DNA of 64,000 nucleotides, from NCBI RefSeq assembly GCF_014697195.1, contig NZ_JACJRJ010000034.1, positions 1 through 64,000 on the forward strand, given 5' to 3'. Below the pieces are notes generated by a model. That model was given only the letters and a program-made list of their open reading frames with translations. It was not told the DNA's origin and ran no database searches. This DNA is from Cylindrospermum sp. FACHB-282 (GTDB taxonomy: Bacteria; Cyanobacteriota; Cyanobacteriia; Cyanobacteriales; Nostocaceae). Shown here in pieces: positions 44,322 through 53,568 of the stretch (within the stretch, counting starts at the first letter, position 1; each line of letters starts with the position of its first letter). The position numbers and the translations under genes were made by a program.

Positions 44322-45008
44322 ATGCTGGCTGCAATTCTCTTTGACCTAGACGGCACTATTGTCAACACAGACCCGATACACTACCAAGCTTGGCGGCAAA
44401 TGCTGTTAAATTCCGGCATGGAAATTGACGAAACCTTCTACAAATCTCGAATTAGTGGGCGACTAAACCCAGAGATTATCAAAGACATTCTACCGCAACT
44501 ATCACCAGCAGCGGGGCAAAAGTTCGCAGACGAAAAAGAAGCGCTTTTCCGCCAACTTGCCCCACATCTGCAATCTTTGAGCGGATTTGCTGAACTACTG
44601 GCATGGACAGAGACACATCAGCTAAAACGCGCTTTAGTGACCAATGCCCCTAGATTAAATGCAGAATTCATGCTAGAAGTTTTGGGAATAAAAGCAGCTT
44701 TCCACGCAGTTGTTTTAGCCGAGGATTGTATAGCGGGTAAACCAGATCCCGCACCCTACCAAGTTGCTTTGAGCCAGTTGGGAATTACAGCAGAAAATGC
44801 GATCGCCCTAGAAGATTCTCCCTCTGGAATTCTATCTGCTGTCAGCGCTGGTATCCGCACCATTGGCATTGCCTCCACCCATAATCCCCAATTTTTGCAG
44901 GAAATCGGCGCATTTATGGCAATTCCAGATTTCACTGATTTGCAGATGTGGACATTGCTCAACTCACTCAGGGAGCCAGATTTGAGTGCAATTACTAGCA
45001 ACCCGTAA
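44322..45008 (+). CDS. HAD superfamily phosphatase/beta-phosphoglucomutase-like
   Basis: The 228-residue protein has the HAD core. The nucleophile and acid are Asp8 and Asp10 in ILFDLDGTIVNTDPIHYQAW. Motif II is in RALVTNAPR, the motif III lysine in AGKPDPAPY, and motif IV in ALEDSPSGI. A helical type-I cap lies between motifs I and II. This subgroup includes beta-phosphoglucomutase and sugar-phosphate phosphatases. It is divergent from nagB, so a hexose phosphate is a reasonable substrate guess. Confidence 0.9.
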   Translation: MLAAILFDLDGTIVNTDPIHYQAWRQMLLNSGMEIDETFYKSRISGRLNPEIIKDILPQLSPAAGQKFADEKEALFRQLAPHLQSLSGFAELLAWTETHQLKRALVTNAPRLNAEFMLEVLGIKAAFHAVVLAEDCIAGKPDPAPYQVALSQLGITAENAIALEDSPSGILSAVSAGIRTIGIASTHNPQFLQEIGAFMAIPDFTDLQMWTLLNSLREPDLSAITSNP

Positions 45009-45014
45009 TAGATA

Positions 45015-45043
45015 ATGGGTAATAGACAAAACCCATTACCCAT
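45015..45043. terminator. Hairpin between convergent genes
   Basis: A 9-bp stem ATGGGTAAT / ATTACCCAT with an 11-nt loop starts 6 bp after the HAD gene stop and faces the convergent PEP-CTERM gene. On the plus strand ctattcttt follows, a weak U-tract. Confidence 0.5.
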
Positions 45044-45100
45044 CTATTCTTTAGACTCTTTCAAATTCCCAGAAATCAGACCTACTGGATTCAAATTTGA

Positions 45101-45733
45101 TTAGGCTGATGCTTGTTCTTTGTTCGCCTGATTGCCATGCTTCCGCTTCAACAAGCCGCCAAAACCAAAAGCCGCAACCGTGCCAAGAATACTTAGAGGT
45201 TCGGGAACATCTTTAGCAGTAGCAACGTATATGTCGAGATGGGAAAGACCAGGGCCTGGTTGACCATTCCCCTTGGCGATACCAAAAGTATTCCAAGTAC
45301 CGCTTGTGATGTTGCTGGCAGCGTTAAAAAAGTAGGCGCTATAGTCGGGGCCGCCCTTGACTGCGATCGCAAAGGGAGAGTTAATACTTTTTCCAGCACC
45401 CAGACTCCATGTTCCACTCGTATTGTAGTTATTAGGTTGGAAGCCCAGAGATGCAGTGGCCAAAGTCCATGTATATTTTGTAAAATCCAATGCCGAGCCG
45501 CTCTGTGGTAGCAACGCTAGGTTGTCAGAATTGAGTCTATATTCTAAATTATCGGTTCCAGCACCCCGGTTGTTACCAATAATTATGCCAGAGCAAGAAC
45601 TGTAGGCATTACCACCTGCTGTGACACTACCGCTACTACATCCAACAACAGCGGCTGCTGCTGGAATAGCGGTTACAGCAAGAGCAACACCTGTGGCTGC
45701 AACAAAGGCAGGAAAAAATAATGTTAATTTCAT
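45101..45733 (-). CDS. PEP-CTERM sorting-domain exported protein
   Basis: The ATG at 45733 gives 210 residues. A signal peptide (MKLTLFFPAFVAATGVALAV, cleavage after the Ala run near residue 31) leads a beta-rich domain with Gly, Ser, Asn and Thr. The C-terminus has the sorting signal: VPEPLSILGTVAAFGFG followed by a basic KRKHG. PEP-CTERM proteins are processed by exosortase and placed in the envelope or sheath. The central domain is not recognised. Exosortase is not in this window. Confidence 0.85.
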   Translation of the reverse strand: MKLTLFFPAFVAATGVALAVTAIPAAAAVVGCSSGSVTAGGNAYSSCSGIIIGNNRGAGTDNLEYRLNSDNLALLPQSGSALDFTKYTWTLATASLGFQPNNYNTSGTWSLGAGKSINSPFAIAVKGGPDYSAYFFNAASNITSGTWNTFGIAKGNGQPGPGLSHLDIYVATAKDVPEPLSILGTVAAFGFGGLLKRKHGNQANKEQASA

Positions 45734-46004
45734 ATCAATCAAATCGCCTACAAAAAATTATCTATGTAGATAAAGTACACATTTTTCTCTGCCAATAAAC
45801 GGAATACCCGCCAACTTTATACACTCTTTAATGGATATAACGCGTTATAACACTGACATACAGGGTTAAAATGTTTGGTATACAAGGGCTAAATGCAAAA
45901 GCAGGGCATCTACCATGTTTTAGTTAAAACTTTATGTAAATTCCCTGCGTTACTGGTCTTTAAAATGTATAAGACTAGCTAAGAAAGCCGAAAAGGCCCT
46001 ATTT

Positions 46005-47174
46005 CTATGTCTTTGTCTTGGCAACACCATCTTTTGGTGTGTTGTCTAGGAGATTAATAGATTGAAAATACCAAAATACTACAATTAATGGGAGAACGTA
46101 TTTCTCCCAAGGGTAAGCCTTAAGCATGATTCCACAGTTCATTAAAATCACCCAGAAAGCTAGATTAATACGTGAAAAGCGTACACAAGCTAATAGAGCC
46201 AAACAGTAAAATACTACAAATTTTAAAAAATCACTTGGTAATAACTCTGTTGCGTTTTTGAGAATTCCATGAGACTCAAAGCTGTGAAACGATATAATAA
46301 ATAACAGCAGTATCCCCAGAGCTAGACAACAATTTTTAGGAATAAATATCTGGCGCTGATTAATTTTTCTAGAAAGTAAAACCCATTCAGGAACTACAAA
46401 ATTTAATCCAACCCAGGCTAGGAAGTAAAGGCTACCATTAATTGAAAAAGCCCAGACTAATTGTTGAATTTCCGGAGTAACTTCTGTCCCTAACCCAGAT
46501 TGTGGAGCTAGTCCACCAAAGAGCCAAATCCATCCAAAAATAGATGATGAAGCAACTATAGGAGCTAACAATTGAATGCGGAGTTTGAATCCTGTTTTCC
46601 AAGAACAACTCAACTCATAAGCTGCTATAGCTAAGGGGAACGCCAGCATATATTGGCGTGAGGCAATTGCCAAAATAAAGGCTAGGCAGCTCAAAATATG
46701 TTGAGAACGGATGTAAAACCAGAAGCCAAATACTACGAAAAATATGGCAATAATATCTGTATACAAAACTATACTATGGAAAAGATAATATGGTGATAGT
46801 AAGATGCCAGATGCTGCTATAAAACCAGATTGGCTTTTGCTAATGCCAGAAAATCCAACCAAGCAGATAATTACGAATGAGAGAAGCAAATTTAGCAAAC
46901 GCCCAACAAATAATCCACCATGAAATAGATGTTCAAGAGTGCCAAAAATTATAAAAGGCAGTGGTGTATTTAATTCAGGATAATTTCGCAATAGACCTAA
47001 ATCAGGAATCAGACTTTTGCTAAACAGCAGGCTGGTTCCCCAGAAATGCTTCTCATCCCAAACTGGCGCAAATTGGAGTTTATTGGAAAAAAAGAATATT
47101 CCTAGATATAAGGCAACTAGACCAAAAAAAAATAGTTGTCTTAATTGTAATTTTGATATGTTGTTAAACATCAT
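46005..47174 (-). CDS. Polytopic GT-C-like membrane protein
   Basis: This 389-residue protein has about ten hydrophobic segments. The first loop carries APVWDEKHFWGTSLLFSKS and YPELNTPLPFIIFGTLEH, and a later one has LYTDIIAIFFV then SRQYMLAFPLAI. The Asp/Glu in the first outer loop and the RQ motif after helix five recall lipid-linked-sugar glycosyltransferases of the GT-C fold (PMT/ALG10-like). The assignment is from pattern only. It is alone on the minus strand, next to mobile-element relics, and could serve the nearby polysaccharide genes. Confidence 0.55.
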   Translation of the reverse strand: MMFNNISKLQLRQLFFFGLVALYLGIFFFSNKLQFAPVWDEKHFWGTSLLFSKSLIPDLGLLRNYPELNTPLPFIIFGTLEHLFHGGLFVGRLLNLLLSFVIICLVGFSGISKSQSGFIAASGILLSPYYLFHSIVLYTDIIAIFFVVFGFWFYIRSQHILSCLAFILAIASRQYMLAFPLAIAAYELSCSWKTGFKLRIQLLAPIVASSSIFGWIWLFGGLAPQSGLGTEVTPEIQQLVWAFSINGSLYFLAWVGLNFVVPEWVLLSRKINQRQIFIPKNCCLALGILLLFIISFHSFESHGILKNATELLPSDFLKFVVFYCLALLACVRFSRINLAFWVILMNCGIMLKAYPWEKYVLPLIVVFWYFQSINLLDNTPKDGVAKTKT

Positions 47175-47210
47175 CTATCCTGAAACTATAGGGTAGCGCT
47201 ATATGAAAAA

Positions 47211-47330
47211 AAGCGGCCATAAGCCAAGATTGCTTGTTTTATCAAAGATGTGTTTTGGATCGAGACCATAACGCAGCTTTGAACATATTAAACAAAGTAC
47301 TAAAACAAACTAGTTTGGACTTAAGGTGAT
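47211..47330 (+). pseudogene. Relic of the C-terminus of an IS605/IS607 TnpB
   Basis: A plus-strand frame reads CLFYQR then CVLDRDHNAALNIL, then NKVLKQTSLDLR-stop. The DRDHNAALNIL block is the RuvC-III and post-zinc-ribbon signature of TnpB/OrfB. Only the last 30-40 codons are left, with no start codon and no upstream catalytic domain. Confidence 0.75.
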
Positions 47331-47385
47331 TTCTGAGAAAGATTTTACCAATAAAGCTAAAATCAATTAATTTGGCAAAATTCTT

Positions 47386-47661
47386 AAGGAGACAAGGAGC
47401 GCGATGTTCCCATACCAACAGAACTTTACCAATACCTTCTGGCTAATCGGCAACACGCCAAAGACAAAACTGAGTCGCTTTTCACAAGCCAAAAAACGGG
47501 TGAACCCATCGGCAACACGCTACATCCGCCGCATCATCAAATCCATTGCCGAAGTAGCACTTTTTAGCCGCATCACCTCCCCACACTGGTTGCGGCACAG
47601 CCACGCCACCCATGCTGTAATACCCCATTATGGACAGTTACACGCTCAAGGAGGGTGCTAG
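47386..47661 (+). pseudogene. Frameshifted relic of a tyrosine recombinase (phage integrase)
   Basis: The piece begins in mid-gene with GDKERDVPIPTELYQYLLA in one frame, continues SLFTSQKTGEPIGNT, then needs a frame change at about 47500-47520. It resumes YIRRIIKSIAEVALF and ends with SPHWLRHSHATHA, the catalytic HxRHSHAT region. The N-terminal core-binding domain and the final Tyr are missing. Its 3' end overlaps the convergent dus gene. Confidence 0.8.
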
Positions 47662-48672
47662 AGCTAAAGTTTTCGTTCCTTCAGCAAGGAGAAAGCGATC
47701 GCAGAGGGTAAACAGTTCTACCTCGGTAGATGTGTGTCGCATCAGCCGCAGAAAATGACCTTCAGCGTCAACACTCAAAGCAATGTAGTTGAGGAACATT
47801 TTCAGGTAGCCTACACGCGCTCGCACTGGTATAGTTGGCGCTGTGGGGGTTTGCCATAAACGATCAATATAGTTGCGTACCTCTACTAAAGGAACGGGTG
47901 TGATCTGCTCTCCTCGCAAAGCCTGGCGAATTTGATTAAAAAGCCAAGGATTCCCAATCGCCCAACGTCCCACCATCACACCCGCCGCGCCCGTTTGAGA
48001 AAGCACTTCAACAGCAGTTGTCGCCGAGTTGATATTACCATTAGCCAGTACTGGACAATGGACTCGTTTGACCGCTTCCGCAATCAAATCATATTTCACT
48101 GCCCCGTGGTACATATCTTTCACCGTGCGACCATGTAAACTCAGTAAATCAATGCTGTGGCTATTGATTATATCTAGTATGGAGTAAAAGTTATCTGTAT
48201 TTTCAAAGCCTACGCGCATCTTGACAGTCAAAGGGCGATCGTTCACAGCAGAACGCAGTTCTCCCAAAATCCGCTCTACTTTTTCCGGTTCTCGCAGCAA
48301 TCCACCCCCAACATTTTTGCGATAGATTCGAGGTGCTGGACAGCCCATGTTCAAGTCTACTCCAGCAATATTATAGCCGCAGAGTTCCTTTGCTGTTCTT
48401 ACTAAGTCAGGAATGCTTTCGCCAATCATTTGAGCAAAAACCGGGCGACCTGTGTCGTTTTCGGTGATTGCTGCCAGAATGCTACGATTTAGCCGTGAGG
48501 TATGATTGACGCGGAAATACTCGGTGAAGAAGTAGTCAGGACTGCCGTAGTGGGCAATGATCTTCATAAACCAGAGGTTTGTCACATCCTGCATGGGCGC
48601 AAGAGCGGTGAGCGGTAGGTCTTTCTGAAGCGATTGGGGGAGCGATACCTGGGACATAGAGATGAAGAGCAT
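47638..48672 (-). CDS. dus: tRNA-dihydrouridine synthase
   Basis: The 344-residue flavoenzyme (an ATG at 48657 would give 339) has the Dus pattern: LAPMQDVTNLWFM at the FMN entrance, the catalytic cysteine Cys111 in VDLNMGCPAPRIYRK, LTVKMRVGF and LSLHGRTVKDMYHG. VLANGNINSATTAVEVL and GVMVGRWAIGNPWLFNQI complete the barrel. It reduces uridine to dihydrouridine in tRNA. The C-terminal helical domain is present. The final codons overlap the integrase relic on the other strand, so the natural C-terminus may have been altered by that insertion. Confidence 0.92.
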   Translation of the reverse strand: MLFISMSQVSLPQSLQKDLPLTALAPMQDVTNLWFMKIIAHYGSPDYFFTEYFRVNHTSRLNRSILAAITENDTGRPVFAQMIGESIPDLVRTAKELCGYNIAGVDLNMGCPAPRIYRKNVGGGLLREPEKVERILGELRSAVNDRPLTVKMRVGFENTDNFYSILDIINSHSIDLLSLHGRTVKDMYHGAVKYDLIAEAVKRVHCPVLANGNINSATTAVEVLSQTGAAGVMVGRWAIGNPWLFNQIRQALRGEQITPVPLVEVRNYIDRLWQTPTAPTIPVRARVGYLKMFLNYIALSVDAEGHFLRLMRHTSTEVELFTLCDRFLLAEGTKTLALAPSLSV

Positions 48673-48962
48673 TCAACAAAGCATCACTCTATCAAAAAAA
48701 TGTTACTGAGCTTGATCAACAACAGATTGTACAAGAAGCGATGCAATTCTCATGACGCATTGGGATCTAAAGCATGGCGATTTTGGACAGGATGAGAAAG
48801 CCGCGACTTCCAGTCGCCCGGTGAGTAATAAATTAGACTTTTCAAACAACCTCTTAACACCAAGGGTATTGAGTGTAATATTTTAAGTAATTTCAGGTTT
48901 CAGTCATGGCGAGAAATTGAAGAAACCTGAAGTTTTCGTCTGATTTCTTTACATTTATCTTC

Positions 48963-50414
48963 TTAGGATTTGGTTTCTAGTACTTGCAGAGCCTTTTGAT
49001 TTTTTAAATCGTCTTTTGTGAACTCTTCATAATAAGAACGTTCAGTATTTACTTCCCACAGGTCATTGTTTTCACCTAGTAAGTTCCTAACGGCAAGCAT
49101 TCCCGTCAACATAGAGTGGTCTTGATTGTTATAACGGTGCATTCCGTTACGACCAATTGTTTGCAGGTTATCAAAATTTTCCAAATACTTTTGAATAACT
49201 TGCAAATGCTGACGATAATCCCGGTCGTATACGGGATAAGCTTTCGCTTGACGCAGGACAACACCATCTTCGACTTTATTTGCTTCAGCAAGTCCCAAAC
49301 GTGCTATTTCAGTTGTTGCTAAATCTAGCAACTCACTATCAGACATTGTCCAAATCTCATCACCATAGCTACAGAAGTATTCCATACCTAAACAGGTTTT
49401 GTTGGCATCGGGAACCATTTCCGGACTCCAATTTTTAAAGTTTTGGATGCGACCTACTTTAACTTCTGAACTATGAACATAAATCCAGTTATCGGGAAAC
49501 AAATCTTTCGCGTCAATAATCAGCGAGACAATGATAAAGTTGCGATAATTGAGTGATTTGGCTGCTTGGATTACTTCGTCTGGAGCCGGTGGATCGAGCC
49601 GATCTATCAGTGTAGTTACAGGCATGGTGGAGATGAAATTTTCTCCAGCAATTTGGAAAGTCTCGCCGTCTTTTTGAGCAATGATTTTATTGATATGATT
49701 GCCTTCTCTTTCAATACGAATAACTCCAGTATTGAGACAGACTTGACCACCTTTGCTGTCTACCGCTTCTTGAAATTTCTCCCACATCATTCCTGGGCCC
49801 AAAGCTGGATAATCAAACTCTTTAATCAAGGTTTTAGTATCGTTGCTACCAAATAGGGCATTTAAGATGGCTGTCTTTAAAGACAATCCTTTGATGCGTT
49901 GTGCTGCCCATTCTGCTTGAATTTTGTTGCAGGGGATACCCCAGACTTTTTCGGTGTAGGTTTTGAAGAAGATTTTGTAGAGACGACTGCCGAAACGATT
50001 AGTTACCCACTGGTCTAAAGTATCTTCTTGAGGACAAGGCCATAACTGTGCCTTGAAGTAGCTCAATAAAATTAATAAACTTTCGATGATGCCGATATTT
50101 GATAGGGTGTTAAAAATTGATAGGGGATAGTTGAAGAATCGATTCCGATAATAGATGCGTGACATCCGGGGAACTTTGAGAAAGTCTTCTCCAAGGACTT
50201 CTTGCCAGAGTTTTTGAACTTCTTCTACTTTGGTATAAAAGCGATGACCACCAATATCGAAGCGATAGCCTTTATATATTTCTGTGCGAGCAATACCACC
50301 AACTTTATCGGCTTTTTCCAAAACTATAGGCTTAATTCCTTGCTTTACAAGTTGATAGGCAGATGTCAAACCGGCTGGGCCCGCCCCAATGATAACTACA
50401 GGATGTTTTTCCAA
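48963..50414 (-). CDS. FAD-dependent oxidoreductase, UDP-galactopyranose-mutase/protoporphyrinogen-oxidase-like
   Basis: The 483-residue protein starts with a Rossmann FAD motif VVIIGAGPAGLTSAYQL (6-22) and VLEKADKVGGIART. GYRFDIGGHRFYTK and FNYPLSIFNTL follow, then KTYTEKVWGIPCNKI. A C-terminal NLQTIGRNGMHRYNNQDHSM closes the FAD site. This pattern is that of a bacterial family related to UDP-galactopyranose mutase, often encoded with glycosyltransferases. It lies between Dus and a GT2 gene, just before the polysaccharide island. A role in modifying a nucleotide sugar or lipid-linked sugar is inferred. Confidence 0.75.
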   Translation of the reverse strand: MEKHPVVIIGAGPAGLTSAYQLVKQGIKPIVLEKADKVGGIARTEIYKGYRFDIGGHRFYTKVEEVQKLWQEVLGEDFLKVPRMSRIYYRNRFFNYPLSIFNTLSNIGIIESLLILLSYFKAQLWPCPQEDTLDQWVTNRFGSRLYKIFFKTYTEKVWGIPCNKIQAEWAAQRIKGLSLKTAILNALFGSNDTKTLIKEFDYPALGPGMMWEKFQEAVDSKGGQVCLNTGVIRIEREGNHINKIIAQKDGETFQIAGENFISTMPVTTLIDRLDPPAPDEVIQAAKSLNYRNFIIVSLIIDAKDLFPDNWIYVHSSEVKVGRIQNFKNWSPEMVPDANKTCLGMEYFCSYGDEIWTMSDSELLDLATTEIARLGLAEANKVEDGVVLRQAKAYPVYDRDYRQHLQVIQKYLENFDNLQTIGRNGMHRYNNQDHSMLTGMLAVRNLLGENNDLWEVNTERSYYEEFTKDDLKNQKALQVLETKS

Positions 50415-50588
50415 TGATTTAGCTCCAAATTACTTGATAAATGCGTGCCCAATTTAGCAATTCATTGAGATTGAATTACCTAATAGACAACGCATTAAGC
50501 TGTGGTCTATGATTTTCTGGTTAGTGAATAGCTATTGATAGTCCCCTATCGCTTCATGATGGGGATTTTTGAGGAGTCAAAAATTGAA

Positions 50589-51659
50589 CTAGGAAAAATT
50601 TTGAAATAGCCGGAAAGAATATCTGGGTTTATTGAGTATTTGGTGCCGAACTAACCCAATAGCAAATGCTAGTCCGCTGTAAAGGTAGTAAAGCCAATGC
50701 CAGAAAATAGTTAGGAGTGTAAATGAAAAACCTCGCTTTTCCCAAAAGAATTGGTAAACAGAGGCGTTGAGTATTAGAAGTGCAAGACTGAAAGTAAAGG
50801 TGAGTATTAGAGAACTTGTCCACCAACAAGCTGCTATCACGCTACCCAAAAGTGCGTAGAGTAATACTACGCTAATTCGGTTTGTTAAATTTAGATTTAA
50901 GTCGTTGATTATTTGGCGATCGCGCAATATTAAGGCAGTCCATGGAAGAGCACGGTAGAAAATCTCCGCTTTAAGTAGAGAAATCACTTTCCAGCACTTA
51001 AGATGCTTAACCTGTATGTGCTTACATAGCTTAATTTGATAACCATGATGCTTGAGCCGATAGCCTAATTCAATGTCTTCTACGGAGGGATGGCGATAAC
51101 TTTCGTCAAACCCGCCGATTTCTAGGAATACATCGCGGCGGATTGCTCCACATGCACCCCAAAAGGTTGATGCTTGTTCAGATGCTGTTTGGTGAGTGTA
51201 ATGGTGGAATAAATTTTTGTACTGGGACAAAAAATTGTCTGCTCCTGGTGCATCATCGTAGCAGCCAATGAGAGCTGCTATCTCTGGCTCTTGCTGAAAG
51301 GCGATCGCAACTTTATCTATCGTCTCTGGATAAATCTCCACATCGGCATCTACAAAAAATAGCACTTCACCTCGTGCTACTTTGGCTCCTAAGTTCCGAG
51401 CTTTGGCAGGGCCTACCGATTTAGGATTTCTAATTACCTTCACACCAAAGTTTTTGGCTAGGAGCCATGAACCATCTGTGTCACCATCAGCAACAACAAT
51501 CACTTCCAAGGCAGAAGATGCAGCTTTAGCCATACTCGTCAGACAGCGATGAAAATTTTCACCTCCGTTGTACACAGGTATAATTACTGAAACTTTTGGT
51601 AAATTATGTACTGTAATTTCCGAAACACTTGGTAGATTTTGTACGGTAGATGATGCCAT
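50589..51659 (-). CDS. Membrane-anchored family 2 glycosyltransferase
   Basis: The GT-A domain is complete: PKVSVIIPVYNGG, VIVVADGDTDGS, FFVDADVEIYP (DxD), WGACGAIRRDVFLEIGGFDE and SVEDIELGYRLKHHGYQ (ED base). The C-terminal 100 residues hold about three membrane helices. The start is uncertain: the ATG at 51659 gives 356 residues, and an in-frame ATG at 51737 adds 26 residues without a ribosome binding site. It is divergent from the plus-strand island across a 630-bp gap. It probably adds a sugar to an undecaprenyl- or lipid-linked acceptor. Confidence 0.85.
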   Translation of the reverse strand: MASSTVQNLPSVSEITVHNLPKVSVIIPVYNGGENFHRCLTSMAKAASSALEVIVVADGDTDGSWLLAKNFGVKVIRNPKSVGPAKARNLGAKVARGEVLFFVDADVEIYPETIDKVAIAFQQEPEIAALIGCYDDAPGADNFLSQYKNLFHHYTHQTASEQASTFWGACGAIRRDVFLEIGGFDESYRHPSVEDIELGYRLKHHGYQIKLCKHIQVKHLKCWKVISLLKAEIFYRALPWTALILRDRQIINDLNLNLTNRISVVLLYALLGSVIAACWWTSSLILTFTFSLALLILNASVYQFFWEKRGFSFTLLTIFWHWLYYLYSGLAFAIGLVRHQILNKPRYSFRLFQNFS

Positions 51660-51737
51660 CGTATATAGCAGTAATAAATCTTTTGTTATTTTGTATGTCG
51701 TTAATATAGCGCTTAAACATTGATCATTTAAACTCAT

Positions 51738-52371
51738 TCCTCCGTATCTTTACGGAATCTTCTTGGAGGAATTTATTTTGCCAAAGAAAATAAAGTTGTG
51801 ATGAACTTTTTCTACAGCCAGAGAAATTACAGCCTTAATATTTGATAATTTTATCAGTAGAGTTGTAAAATCTACATAACCTCATAAATAAGTTTAAATA
51901 AATCTACCAAAAAGTGGATGCGGTAATTAAAAAACATAGCTTTACGCTACTATTAGCAGAATTTCCCAGAGCTAGGAATACCTGAAAAACCATGTCAGTC
52001 TTAATAGAGTTCAAGTATGCTCCGTATCAATTGTTCTCTCTACTTACAAGAGCCTTGAATGTTTAGCTACCTGTCTGTAAGCAATTACTAAACTTGAGTA
52101 TCTACGTGATTACTTTGTATTACCTGTGGTAAACCCTTATAGTACTTAGGAAAGTCTGATATAAGTATCTAAATATGGGAAAAAACCGGGAGTTATGCGA
52201 TCGCTAGATCGATGATGGTAACAAAATAGCTACTATACCCATCATTTAACCTAAAAAGCCTTGTAGGGCAAGCATTTTCATCAACTGTATGCCCGAATTA
52301 ATTAAAAGCAGACGAAAAAAATACAGCTAATTAACTATGCAAATTATTAAAACTGCTTCAAGAATAGATAT
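51738..52371. other. Divergent intergenic region before the polysaccharide island
   Basis: It is AT-rich, with one HIP1 octamer (gcgatcgc, about 52197-52204). No gene, tRNA or clear promoter pair could be read. It must contain the promoter of the plus-strand glycosyltransferase operon. Confidence 0.4.
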
Positions 52372-53544
52372 ATGATTACTCAACAGCCTGACGCTCATAT
52401 CCCTTTAGTATCGGTAATCGTTCCTGCATATAACGCCGAAAAATTTATAGCTAAAACACTATATTCAATCATTGAACAAACATATAAAAATATCGAAATT
52501 TTAGTCGTAGATGATGGTTCTCAAGATAAAACGGCTGAAATCGTTAGAAGTATCGCCCAAAAATATCAGCAAATCATCTTGCTACAACAATCTAATTCTG
52601 GAGTAGCATCTGCACGTAATTTAGCAATAGAAAACTCACGGGGAGAATTCATTGCCCCAATTGATGCTGATGATATTTGGTATCCACAAAAAATTGAAAA
52701 GCAAGTGCAATGTATGTTGCAAGCAGGTTCAGAAGTCGGCTTAGTATATTCTTGGTCGATGGATATCGAAGAAAATGAAATGCCAACTGGATACTTTCGA
52801 GCCTCTAGGATAGAAGGTGACGTTTATACAACATTGCTGCTTCATTATTTTATTGGTAATGCCAGTTCTATCATGATTCGTCGGACGTGCTTCGAGCAAG
52901 TTGGTGGATATGATAGTGGATTGAAGAAGCAAGATGCTCAGGGAAGTGAAGATTGGGATATTTGCTTACGGATTGCCGAATACTACCAATTTAGAGTAGT
53001 TCCAGAAATTTTAGTCGGCTATCGTCAACTTCCTAATAGTATGTCCAAGGACTATAGCCAGATGGCAAAATCCCATGATTTAATGTGGCAATCGATTCGA
53101 GGTAAATATCCTAATATGCCTACATATATAGAACGATTATCTGCCAGTAGTTTCTATATGTACTTAGCTAATCAAAGTAATCAAGGTAATAATCCTAGAA
53201 TTAGTTTGAACTGGCTATATAAAGCTTTAAAAGCCGATATCATAACGCCTTGTTTTCGTTTAAGCTTATATAAATTATTATTAACTAGCATCTTCAAACT
53301 GCTTACCCAAAGAACTACAGGTTCGGTTGTACCTATCTATCAACCACAAACACAAATCCAACCAATTGCTGACATAAATTATCAAAAAAATCAACCAGAA
53401 AATTTTAGCGATTTATATAATTTCTTAAATTCGGAACAGCAAAAGCTGAACAAAACAATGAAAGTGCAAGTTGAAATAATTTTACACCAACTAGCACCGA
53501 AAATATTTGGCACACCAAGACAATGGAAAAAACAGTCATTTTAA
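52372..53544 (+). CDS. Family 2 glycosyltransferase
   Basis: The 390-residue protein has a standard N-terminal GT-A domain: VSVIVPAYNAEKFIAKTL, LVVDDGSQDKT, and the metal-binding PIDADDIW. IMIRRTCFEQVGGYD and GSEDWDICLRIAEYYQF follow (ED base). After about residue 230 the sequence is helical with a Gln/Asn-rich tail and no membrane helix. It is the first gene of the plus-strand island, 24 bp upstream of the ABC exporter, and so is likely a cytoplasmic enzyme building the exported glycan. Confidence 0.88.
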   Translation: MITQQPDAHIPLVSVIVPAYNAEKFIAKTLYSIIEQTYKNIEILVVDDGSQDKTAEIVRSIAQKYQQIILLQQSNSGVASARNLAIENSRGEFIAPIDADDIWYPQKIEKQVQCMLQAGSEVGLVYSWSMDIEENEMPTGYFRASRIEGDVYTTLLLHYFIGNASSIMIRRTCFEQVGGYDSGLKKQDAQGSEDWDICLRIAEYYQFRVVPEILVGYRQLPNSMSKDYSQMAKSHDLMWQSIRGKYPNMPTYIERLSASSFYMYLANQSNQGNNPRISLNWLYKALKADIITPCFRLSLYKLLLTSIFKLLTQRTTGSVVPIYQPQTQIQPIADINYQKNQPENFSDLYNFLNSEQQKLNKTMKVQVEIILHQLAPKIFGTPRQWKKQSF

Positions 53545-53568
53545 AGGTATGAATACCTCTAAACCATC

